Translations under genes and position numbers: made by a program
Part shown: piece by piece, positions 35,009 to 46,220 of the stretch
Layout: each line of letters starts with the position of its first letter
Position numbering within the stretch: the stretch's first letter is position 1
Notes under the pieces: model-generated
What the model saw: only the letters and a program-made list of their open reading frames with translations
What the model was told of the DNA's origin: nothing
Databases searched by the model: none
Assembly (NCBI GenBank): GCA_028554645.1
Contig: JAQOOI010000072.1
Span: 124,001-188,000 of the forward strand
Source: Omphalotus guepiniiformis
Lineage: Eukaryota > Basidiomycota > Agaricomycetes > Agaricales > Omphalotaceae
DNA: 64,000 nt
Reading direction: 5' to 3'

Positions 35009-38000
35009 AAGACGAGGATGAATATAAAAAAACTGCAACGCGCTGTGATGTATCTTATTCGTTTTTGCTACTCGTATTGTATCATGTATGTTATTGTTAC
35101 TTTTGAATAGTGGGGTCCGGGATGAGATTTGCACCTACTTATCTCTCATAACTATTACTTGCTTTGCTGTATCTCGGACCCCGATGGAATTATTGTGATG
35201 GAGAAATAGACTTCCCTTAAACTTCTCTTGGCCACTCGGAGGGGTCCAACACCGACACAATACGCACCTCGTTTGACTAGCAAATGCTTGACGATTTACA
35301 GTCAGAGAGGTCCGAGAAGCAAAGGTTAACCCAATTTGCTACTTAGTGGTCCTTGTTATGCCAGACCCGTGGGTGTGGGTGTACTCGTCCTTCCAAAGAC
35401 TTCCTAAGCTTTGTTGGAAGTAGAAGTTGAACGCAGGATTCCCTTCGAGTCTATCCTGCGCATGCCGGCGATGAGATGCAGGTACATATGCACTACCTGT
35501 ATTATGGAACACCACTTTTCATTTGGAATCATGGTTACAAGCACATCTAATACTGTCTGCCGACTTTCTGTTCAGAGGCGGCCTTTGATTGGCCTGAACA
35601 TCGAAGACTTCCTGGCCGGCGAGCTAAGATTCATATCAAATAGAGCCTTATCTAGGTCTTCGTTAAGCACTCACTGACTCCGTTATCTGGCTATCATTCT
35701 CTCGGCCTGATACTCACGCCGAGGTGACAAGACTTTGTTGTACGGTAGAGCGTAACGTTACATGAGTTCATGCAAGCATCGACGCGGAAACCGTGGTATT
35801 CGTGTGAGTACATTCGCTTTTTGTTATCTGTCGAGATGAACTTGTATTGAGCATATTGGGCCAAGCTTCAGGTGACCATAAAGTGGCGCATAACTCACGC
35901 TGTCGGGAACCGCAACGACTTTGATCTCACGCTGTCGAGGACAAGAGAACACCGACGTAACGATTGGAGAAGACTTGTATGAGCAGCTGTGGATCTCTAG
36001 ACTCCAATATGGCTCGCGTATGGTCTCGGTGTTGCCTGCGAGCTTCCCAGAGAAAACGATCCCGAAAGTGAGTATACAGTATGTGGATTATACGATATGT
36101 TTGAATTGCCTTTCTCAAAGATGGTTAGATTAAGCACATCAGATTGAAGTAAAGGATGTTATGTTATACATACGTATGTCAGGTAAACAGTCTTGTAAAA
36201 GTGCCGGTGATACTGAGTTCCCATTCGTTCAACGGTGTACAAGACTTGCTTCTCCTCGACCCGGGAAGGTTAGATTTTGTGGCGTAGATGATCATTGCTT
36301 CAGTGACTGTACCGAGAACGTCAGTGTCGTTACTATAAGCTTGGCTGTAGTACTTGCCTTTGAGGAGCTTAGACACACTTCCTTTGCTACTCTTAAAGAT
36401 TGGCCTTCCATGTCGAAAAACCGTCATTTTAGTGAAGCATGAAGGCCGCCAGCAGAGAAGTTTTCCAGCATGGGCGCTTATGCTGCCGCAAGCGCTTTGC
36501 GTCGCGATCACATGACCTTATTTGAAGGCGTGTATAACCGTATTTGGTAACGCGACTGAGTGCAAGCAAGCACAAATATATCCCTTAACAGTGAACTTCC
36601 ATGAATCAAGCTCGGCTCCAGCTGCAGTGCTGCGGTCGTGCAGGCCGCATTGTTTGACTGGAATTATCGATACTTTGCATCCTGGAGGCTTGATATAGCC
36701 TCGTTCAATATCTGTTGTCTCTTTCATGTTCCTATATTGTCCGTGCTATCGTTCTCGTGGCACGAAGAGTCGTGCAGGCTCGTGCGACGCCAATTCAAGG
36801 AAGGAAACTGTCCTAGGCGAACCGGCCAGACCTCAAATCTGGAGCGCACTGATCATGGAAAGCCACTGGAGGCCATACTTTGCAGTGGAGTAAATATGAA
36901 TGGAAAAGGCGGTGCTTATTGGCTCATCCAGTGTACCTGACTCGACCGGCTTGTCCAGTTTCCCTCCCTTGCGAGTGGCACTCGACTAACGTTTGGTTCC
37001 AATAAGATATATGCTCTGGGCTCTCCTGGAGCTCTCCGCGGCGCCATTCATAGGCACCCTATTGGCTCAAGCGATATATACTTACCATCAGACCTTCCTT
37101 GCGCATTGTCGGCTCAGGGACGATCTTAGACCTGCCTGTTCGTGCGTAGGTTGCAATCCATAATCCGTTGTTCCGTCATGATCTTAATATCACGCCTCCT
37201 TACATGCTATAGATTCCTACTATCCTGAGATCGAGGCTACTCATGGGCCACAGTGGCCAGGGAAGTTAACGTATCTCGACGACCCAGAACCATTGACAAA
37301 TGTTTCAGCTCCTCACTCGAATTTGAATTCGTGGAGAACGCGACAATAAGCCCTGGGTGTGTGGTAATGCGTTCTGTATTCTAATGCTCAGGTTAGTCTG
37401 CTGCAGTAACAACTTCTGAGCATTCGAGTCACTAGGCAGATTATCTAGGCTTCTGCGAAGGCTCATCGGGAGGAAATAGCTTGCTTCTCATCTATATCCA
37501 CCTTGAGCGGACAATTGAGCCTGTCTGTATAGCAACTGAACGTTAGAACCTCCCTCGAGGACTCCCTGTGTCCACTGTCACTGCGTCTGCCAGTATGCCT
37601 ACACCTTCCTCAGCGACGTCACAGAAATCGAATGCGTTCCAGACCCACGGCTTCTGGGTCCTCGCTTATCTCCGGCCGACTTTCATTTGCTTGGACAAGA
37701 ATCCAGACCTTCTTACTGTTGAACACATACAGGACTTCTACTCATTGTGGCGGTGTTTTCAAAGCATTCCCTCATGTTCTCCATTCAAGAGACTGCCGGC
37801 ATTCCTCCGAAAACATACATTGTAAGTGTAAATGCTGCTCTTTGTGCGGTAAGCATCGTTTTTTTCTGCTGGTTAGACTTCGACGTTCCAGATCTTCGCT
37901 TTACATCTGTGTTCTTTTCCTCGGTTGCTCACGGCAGCTCATGGCGTATTGAGAGCTTCGCTGGATGTGCGGACCAACTAGTGTCCCCATCTCGATTCGA

Positions 38001-39139
38001 CCTCCTTTCCGAGAATTCGCAGTAGAATGATTATTTTCCCTCGATCAACGTGCTATCAGTGTACGCATTCGGTTTTGTTGTTGCTGCGAGTTTTTCTGAG
38101 GTGTCTCTCCCCCCAGCCAATTGCACCATTCCCAACCTGTCTCCACCTCATCGCTGGCGAATCAATTGATGATACACTTACACATTAAAGGCTGTCAATG
38201 ATCTTGATCGTCAGGGCTGAACCTATGTTATTAACGGAGTAGTTACACTACTTGCCGGCTTTGTCAATCATGTGTCTTGTTCTGCGAGGACTAGTGCTAC
38301 ATTGGCACCAAATTCGCATGCTTTCGCCAGTTCTCATCGCTTCAAGCATCAAGAAGCAAGTTGCTCAAGCGTGCACCGGCCGCCTGTAGAGCGCTGGACT
38401 TTCAATGGCGCTCGATGGGCTCCCCCCAATAGTTCTTCTTGATCAGTGACTTTTACGGTGGTGAGACGCGCTTCGGTTGCTCCATCGGCTGATAAGTACT
38501 GATGAAATTAAATATAGATGACGAGGAAGCTTACTACTGGTTTATGACAAGTCAAATGCATCTCTTTGGATTTCAGGTTCGGTAGCCACCAGTGACGGAG
38601 AGATGATCAGTAACGGAGATGAGCTGTCGGCAAAGGCTCCGTAAATGAGTTCACACCTGACCGTGAGTTTTTCAAACTCATGGCAAAGGTTCGCCGGTGA
38701 GACGGGATCTGAATCTGTGAATCTGAGAAATTTCGTTAGGTTTATGGAGCAGCGTTGTTCAAGGCTCTAGACAAAGAAAGTATGGTATGGTATGTCTTGC
38801 ATTCATGGTCTTGTCCTCCTTGCTTTACTATCATTTTCTCATAAATTTTGATTTGGCGCTCACTCCGGCAATCCAGGCAAAAATGTCATCCTGAACTTAA
38901 TCTACTGGTCCCTTTTTCATTGATGAATTCTACAAATGGTGCTTCTATTTCCTCTTCGCTTTCTGACCTAACCCTTAAGTTCTAGCTCGGACTTTCATCT
39001 ATCTATGCATCCCCGACGTTAATAAAAGACAAGACCTTCACATATCTCCGCCAAAGTCGCCCCCACTTTGACTTGTCGTCAATATATACGACTCTCTTAA
39101 TCTCCTCGGTGAACGTAACTATCGGCTACTCCCTCGATA
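35009..39139. other. apparent gene desert, 4.1 kb
   Basis: No open frame here combines length, splice signals and a recognisable domain. The plus-strand frames at 37568-38025 (starting MSTVTASASMPTPSSATSQK, then AFQTHGFWVLAYLRPTF) look the most protein-like and might be a gene remnant. No terminal repeats or tRNA-like structures were recognised by eye. Confidence 0.4.
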
Positions 39140-41287
39140 ATGGTTTTCTGGTCATCGTCTACTGTATATGAACGAGCTTGGTGAGTATGTTCAATTGTGC
39201 TCAGTTCAACGTGTTTTTATACCCTTTCGCTCACCGGCAGCGCTCTCAAACAAGAAGATCGACAAGCAAAGTTCAGAGCTGCTTCTAAGCTATCGTCACC
39301 TCTTACAGCTTCGGAGGAGAAACTCCATGCGTTGTCGATCTCTGAACTCGTCTCGAGCTGTTATTCTGGCGCAATCACTCCATTCGAGATTGTCGCCGCT
39401 TACGGAAAGAAGGCTTTACAGGCTCAGAAGGATACGAATTGCATAGCGGACCTCATGCTCGAAGAGGCGTTGCAGTCGAAGCCCATCGCTAGCTGGGCAC
39501 CTGCTGCTGACTCAGATTCATGTACGAGCGATTGTGAGCAAATCCGGCCCCTTCTTGGAGTTCCCGTCAGTCTAAAAGGTACGGAACGCGTTAATATGTA
39601 ATCGCTTTGCTGCTACTTAAGTCATCTATATTGCAAATAGATACTGTTGATATTGCGGGACACGATACTACGATTGGCTTTTCACGCAACGTTGGAAAGC
39701 CTGTTTCAACGTCATCCCCCATTGTGCGCTTACTTCAAGATGCGGGAGCACTCATTCATGCAAAGACCACTATCCCTACCGCGCTCTTTTCTGTTGACAC
39801 CGAGTCCAAACTCTTCGGTCGCACCAGCAATCCGTATAGCTCTGCTCACGGTGCAGGTGCATCGACAGGGGGAGGTGCCGCGCTGGTCGCGTGCGGTGGG
39901 ACAAAGATCGAAATTGGCTCGGATGTGGCGGGTAGCGTTCGTTTTCCCGCCCACTTCTGTGGTGTGTGGAGTCTGAAAGGCAGTGTGGGCAGGTTTCCAG
40001 CAGTTGGAAATTGGTCATCCATGGCGGGCTCAGTAGTACCGTCACTGACAGGACCATTGGCAGGAAGCTTGGAGGATCTCGAAGAGTTTTACAAGAGGGT
40101 TATTGACATGAAGCCCTGGGATTATGATTTCACGGTAAGTTGGCACATGGTTGCTTCGTGTGTCACAATCATTGATGGTGATGAATGGTACTTTTAGTGT
40201 GTACCCCTGCCATGGCGGCCCGTCAACCTCCAGGAGGAGGGCAGGAAACTCAAGTGGGGTATCATTTGGGACGATGGTGTGTGTTGTTGCGAACTCCTCA
40301 AGGTGATCTAACAATTGTTTCAGGTGTGATTCCGCCATCGCCTGCGTGCCGAAGAGCACTATCGACAGTCGCTGAGTCTCTCAAAGAGCAAGGTCATGAG
40401 GTCGTGAACTTGTGAGTGAAGATACCTTGTAGAGATTAGACGCGGAATTAAATGTCAATATCCTACCATACAGCTCACCACCAAGTATACAAGGCCTTCT
40501 GGAAGTTGGCTATCAGCTTGCTTTTGCTGATGGAGGTTAGCTCGATCTAATTTCTCGCTTATAACTAGACACTAATGATACTGGAGGGGAACAAATCCAG
40601 AACACTCTTCTTCCATCAGAGAAGCTGAACCCGGCTTTAGAATCCCTTTTCAGCCTAGTCAAGCTTCCTCGTTTCATCAAGAGACTGCTCGCTATGTACT
40701 ATAGACGTCAAGACCCCATCTATGCCAATCTATTGGATATCATGCATACGAAAAGTATCGTGGAAGAACGAGATCTAGTGGTTCAGCGCGATGCCTACAG
40801 GGCAGCATGGCACGATCAGTGGGCAAAGGAAGGACTCGACTTTGTTCTCACCCTTTCCTCTCCATTTCCCGCTATCGAGCACGGGAAAGGCATCAAGGCG
40901 TCCCTGATGAGTGCTGGGTACAACTTCATATTCAATCTGGTGCGTGCAATCTTATCATAACATGCGCTGGGCATCTGTTTAATGAATATTATATCATAGC
41001 TCGACTACACCGCAGGCATTGTTCCTGTGACGAATGTTGACAGAGTGAAAGACGCTTTGCCTGCCGGTTTCTTTTCTAGTCCGGAGTATGCGCGGATGAA
41101 TAACATCTGCAAGACGGCTTATACAGTCTATGATGCGGATTCTATGCACGGGCTTCCTGTTGGGATACAGATTGCAGGACGTAGGCTGGAAGAGGAAAAG
41201 ACCCTGGAAGGTATGAAAGTCATTCAATCGGCTTTGAAACAGAAAGGGGTTGTCTTCAAGAGAAGAAATCCTTATTCCTCGTCGTGA
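39140..41287 (+). CDS. amidase (amidase signature family, acetamidase-like)
   Basis: Hydrolyses an amide bond to a carboxylate and ammonia; substrate unknown. Eight exons (39140-39180, 39241-39578, 39641-40134, 40198-40276, 40324-40411, 40474-40535, 40587-40939, 41000-41287) close to 580 residues, a normal length. The Ser-Ser-Lys triad is visible: lysine in GVPVSLKDT (split by the intron at 39579), the cis-serine in GAGASTGGG (39855 region) and the nucleophile in GSDVAGSVRFPA (39918 region). The second serine of the usual GGSSGG is threonine. The later segments WGIIWDDGVIPPSPACRRAL and GLPVGIQIAGRRLEEE are typical of fungal amidases of the acetamidase type. No signal peptide is obvious, so a cytosolic role in nitrogen or detoxification metabolism is inferred. 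Confidence 0.94.
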
Positions 41288-42175
41288 TCTTCTTCCAACA
41301 CTTCCTGTCTTTCTCGCTCTCTTCTTTCTCTCATCAACGTTTGCCCTATCTTTATCTCTACACTCTTCGATTCTGCTGAAGGCTTTCGCTCTGTTCTTTA
41401 TCTTACCGGTCTAGCCCAACCAAATCATTCTTTACATCGCTCTCCGTTTGATCATCCTTTGTCATTTCACTCTTAATGTCACTTTATCTCCTTCTGTATT
41501 TGTGCGTAGAACACTGCATGTACATAATGTACTATCATATGTCCTACTAGTCGTACCTTTAATAGAATGGCACGTCTATGTGTAACCTATCCCACATATC
41601 GAGATCCAAACACATATGTACGAGATCTTGTAATCGGTCTATGTAGGTCTGGACTATGTGACTTTGTGTGTGTCGGTTTCGTGGCGCTACCATCAGGCCC
41701 TTAATAAGTAGCCCGTAGTACGGTCGTCCCAATTGTGTTTTCTGGGCTGCGGGCGTGTATCCGTCCAACACATGCATCTTCATTTTTAGAATAGCGTGAA
41801 GATAGCGTTATGTTCGTGATCTTCCTCGCACTAATCTAGTCCAATGGCAGAAGCCGGTTTCACTAGGGTTACCCCCACTGGCAGTTGGCAAGAACTGAAC
41901 ATTTCCGACTCCGAGGACATGACAGAATGGTACTTCGTTAACATAGGCTAGCGCTGGGCTAGCGCTGGGCTAGTGCTGGGCTAGCGTGCTAGACAGGAGA
42001 ACATACGAGCTACCAGTATCCACAAACTGTCATAGAGGGCGTCATCTATTAGTCCTGGTATCCTCTTGAAATCTCACCTCTGAAAACATCTCCAAGGGGC
42101 AGGCCCAATCTATCTAGCTCAGGACAGGCTAGGACAAGCGAAACTGGATGCTTTGTTTGCGCTTGAGGGGCCCTT
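41288..42175. other. convergent intergenic region
   Basis: Contains the 3' regions of amidase and cyclophilin and an 11-bp tandem repeat (listed separately). No gene recognised. Confidence 0.45.
41946..41986. repeat. 11-bp tandem repeat, about 3.7 copies
   Basis: Unit GGCTAGCGCTG repeated at 41946, 41957, 41968 (one C-to-T change) and a partial at 41979. Each unit contains the palindrome GCTAGC. Confidence 0.85.
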
Positions 42176-43294
42176 CTACAGAACACCGCAACCGCCTATC
42201 CAGACGGGGACAACCGGTTTCTCATCCTTTCCACCGTCCGCCGCAAGAGCATCCAGTTTTGCCAAAACTTTCTCGCTCTCCAGATCCCCGTCGTTGATTC
42301 GTCCAAAAACAACGTACTTTCCTTTTTTTTCACAAATGCGTACGTGAATGAATTTAACGCACGTGGAAGCGCTAAGAAGAGCCCTCTATGTAGTGTACTG
42401 ACCTTTCAGTTTTGCCAAGGCTTTTTCATCTGATGATAGCACGATGAAGAATTGGGAAGAGTTGTTGGGGTTTTTGCCTCCCGAGTTGGCCATTGCGATG
42501 CTTCCCCGTTGAGGAGTTATTTGAAGCCCAGCTTTCTCACTGGGAAATTTTGGCCCGTATATTGACTGGATGGATAACGTGAGTCGAATATGTACGAAAG
42601 GTAGAAACGACGACAAGAGTCGAATTGAGCCAGGAATGTTTGACATACCTCCCCTCCGGTTCCATCGCCCCTCGTTACATCACCTCCTTGTGCTACGAAG
42701 TTTTTCACTACACGGTGGATAGGACAACCAAGATAGTGAAGTTTTTTATTTGGAGCACTCTTGCTAGATCCTTTGTCACCGGTACAGAGAGATAGGAAGT
42801 TCTGACGGGTCTTGCTCAGTCCCGGGGATCCATCCAGCTCAAATGTCAATCGACCAACGAGTAACGGTACTGGGACCTGAAAACGGAGTTTCTCGTCGGA
42901 TGATTTCTGAACAAAGATACCATTCCTATGTGTTATTACTGTTCTCGATTTAACCCTGGTAGTATGGAACGAGCGTTACATTGAGATCTTGAAGGATTTC
43001 TTGTTGTTCGTTTGTTAGAAGCTCTGGTGAGGTTGGTAAGTCGAATACGGAAGCGTGTTTAGAGAGTAGTGAGCTTGTGTGGGTGTAGGATGATGTTTGG
43101 GTTTCGTGCTCGGATGTATCTCCAGCGTGGATGTCTAGATATGCAGTGGTGATTGACATAATGATAAGGACGATGAGAAGGTGTAGTGTACTGAAAATCT
43201 CACGCCGCATACTTTTACTGTATAACCACCAAGAACGCGCAAAATTGTAGTACGCGAATTCTGTTTTTTCGATATACTCTCTGTTAATCGTCAT
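42176..43294 (-). CDS. cyclophilin-type peptidyl-prolyl isomerase with N-terminal membrane/signal segment
   Basis: Catalyses cis-trans isomerisation of prolyl bonds. Exons about 42975-43294, 42649-42925, 42403-42565 and 42176-42321 give 301 residues. The cyclophilin core shows HRVVKNFVAQGGDVTRGDGTGG (with the catalytic arginine), GSIAMANSGGKNPNNSSQFFI and KYVVFGRIND. The usual tryptophan before the GKxVVFG segment is absent, so weak cyclosporin binding is predicted. Before the core is a hydrophobic stretch (FSTLHLLIVLIIMSITTAYL); counted from an internal ATG it would look like a signal peptide (MRREIFS...), so the protein is likely ER or membrane-anchored and the true start is uncertain. Joining exon 1 to exon 2 in frame needs a GC donor (intron 42926-42974); the GT at 42979 gives the wrong phase. 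Confidence 0.83.
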
Positions 43295-46220
43295 CTTCTA
43301 TTTCTCATAGGTGGAATTTTACGGATGGGAAGCATGAACGCGGTTTCAACGATTCACGCTATGTAATAGCTGATTTCTCGAAGGGCTTGAAGGTTGTCTC
43401 GCATCTCCCAGACATGTAAACGAAACTATGCCATACTTGCTTCTCATCTGCGCCCTCTCTACCGTTGCGTTCTCTCCCGAAGAAAGGACGACTCTAGTTT
43501 GCGCTCTCCCATCCAACTTTGTTCGTGAAGGTCGTGCATCTGCGTATACTCCAGAGTATTCGGAGAGTGACACCTCTGAGAAACAGACGCCAATCCGCAT
43601 CCAGAAATCTCGGAAGGACGCGAGAGAAATATGATTGAACCGGTCCTTGGGAAGGCGTTGATCTAGAGAGTGTTGTATTTCGAATGTCGTTTGGTTTCTT
43701 ATCCTGAGGTGTTTGGAGGGTTGGATCTCAGTTGTTTCAAGAACCTCGTCTCTTGGGGTTTGAATGCGAGTTTTCCGGGGAGAATATGAAGATGATGGTA
43801 GGTGATGATAGTCTTCTTTCGTATGGTCTGACATCTCATTATCTATCTCTTCGTAGGACTCTCTGCTAGGACCTAAGCTGACATTTTGAAATTGGGTGTC
43901 GGTGCAGTAGAGGGCAGGCATCAGTACGTGCTTCTGTTACCTGGTAAATTTGGCGTTAACATTACTGTTTTAGACCATCTGGAACCTCCTCTTCTCTGGC
44001 AATTGCTTAAACCTATAGCCGACTCTTGTCCTAATCTCACGTACCTTGGGCTCGAAATAAGTGCTCAAAAGCGTGAAATTTCCAGCTCTTACGCCTCGTA
44101 CCTTCTACTATGACGGAGACCATTTCGCCAACCACCCTGGTTTCGAAGAACTCGTATACTTCAGTCCAGGACAGAATGAAGTGAACCTTTTGCCGGTTGG
44201 AGTCGCTGTCACCGGAAACGTTCTACATTGACACGCACCACGATTTGCTGGAGATTTTGGAGTGCACGCCGACACCAGAAAGATTTCCCAATTCCTCCGT
44301 GCTGTATATTTCACAAGTGATCTGACACAATTAGTCTCCACATCCATTTTGGGCTCACATTCATATCTGGTACGTCTCTTCATCTTTCTTCTCAGCGAGG
44401 GTGCGTTCTTAACCCATTTTCTCTGTCTGAAGCCAGACGGAACGATGGCGTGCTGCGCTCACTCAAAAAACTTACTTCACTCGAAATGAATTGAACGCTG
44501 AAAACAGACAAAGAAACTCCGCTGATGCTATGTGCGACAAGAAGGTATCAGAAACTCGATTGGGTGTGCATGGAGCAGATGCAGATGCAGATTTATCTTT
44601 GTACTATCTTTGTTCCATCGCGACGAGCGCCCTTTGGCTGGGACTACCCTTTGGGGAAGTCGAACCTGGGTGGAGAACCTTCTTCTCCTTCCCTGATGAG
44701 GGCATATGTAGCGTGTGTTTCTTCAGTAACGGGACTTTTTCTGGTCCATTTGAGTAAGATCAGGCTCCAGTCAACCTCTGCATCCTACAGCAGATTTCTC
44801 TCGAAGATAAATCGGACGGTTACCCACTTGTTATACGTATGTACATACTTCAATACTTGTTCCTATTTTTGATGCATCAAACAAAGCTGACAACGAAGGT
44901 GTTTATGTCTAGATTTTATGCAAGGTTGATTGACATAGGATCAAGTAGATGGCATACGGTATGTACAGGCGCAGAACTTGCGCAGAACGCTGCATACTTC
45001 AAAACTAATTACACCCAATGCCAACGTTGCTTATGCTAATATAATAGCAAACGTTACGGTTACTTCACGTCAATGTTATTTATCGACCATTCGGACCTTC
45101 GGTTTTGAGGAGACTCCATGGCGGTAAACACCAAGTACTTCAGGATCCATTTTATAAACAAAATGTAAGGAAGAAGTGACGATGACAACTTAGCAACGAT
45201 AATTCAATGTACATACTTCGAAAACGCTGGAACCATCTCTAATTGAATCTCTACTGTATTATACGCCTGTATGGAGACAAAGAGGGCTTAGGTCTATGTA
45301 TATGTTTCGAAACCCCGTCTCTCACACATCTTTTGGACTGTATCCACGCCAACCACTTGTTGTCGAGACAAGGAGAGGATCAAAGCCGTGATTGGAGATA
45401 AAGAAGCCTTTTTCGTTGTTATTATTCAGGTCTCTTTGCATCTACCTTCAGGATCTTCCGGTACATAAGTAAGTTATGTATGTCCCTGAACCTGTGGTTG
45501 CAGTTAACTCCTCGGATCACTCGAGCGTAAGATTTAGAGAACCTGCAGGAGGTTTATCATATACAAATCGCAGATGTCTTTCCCAAGTTTTCGCAATACT
45601 CGTCTGAGTGGAAACTGAGCTGAGGTAGCTGAGGTACGGTGCACAGCCTCCCCGACTCTAGCTCCCGGCCGTTTTTCATCTGTGCTCCTCCATGATTGGG
45701 CGTCACTCATCGAGTAGACATCGCAATGTCCAGCGGCCACGCAGCATTGCTCCCCAAGTAGGTGTGAGTTGAATCTAATCATAGTACGTCAATAGTCAAT
45801 AGTCCTTATGGGACGTCTAATCCTCCGTGGGATGGGAAATTTACAGTTCAATTCAATGCATCCTTGACTCGTTGTTTTCTTCAAGATGGAACGGCAGAAT
45901 CGTTGAAATCAAGTTAAAATCCAGGCTGTTCGAGTCTTCCGAGTCGCCATTGTGAATGGGTCTGTAATGCGTGCTTCATAGGACGTGGAAGCTTGCTCAA
46001 TCATTTACAGTCATGACTCATTCTCTTCTTTACCATCGGTGGCCGACTACATAATCCCTCTACAACTCAACCACTGCGGTGCGGCTAGCGGCCGCGCTTA
46101 ATCATTACATACCATCTCCTGTTGGGTACGGCATCTGGGCGGAATGTGCAGTGCGCCAGAAGGGTCCTGGTATAAGGATCATCAATTACATTTGCCTCGT
46201 ATCTTCGCAAGGTCGTCATT
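43295..46220. other. gene-poor stretch with possible broken gene fragments
   Basis: 2.9 kb. A minus-strand open frame at 43346-43921 (191 codons, Ser/Arg-rich) has no recognisable domain. On plus, 43950-44070 reads LDHLEPPLLWQLLKPIADSC and 44110-44230 reads GFEELVYFSPGQNEVNLLPV before a stop. These look like pieces of one protein-coding gene without a complete frame, but I cannot name the family. From 44500 to 46200 nothing was recognised. Confidence 0.4.
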
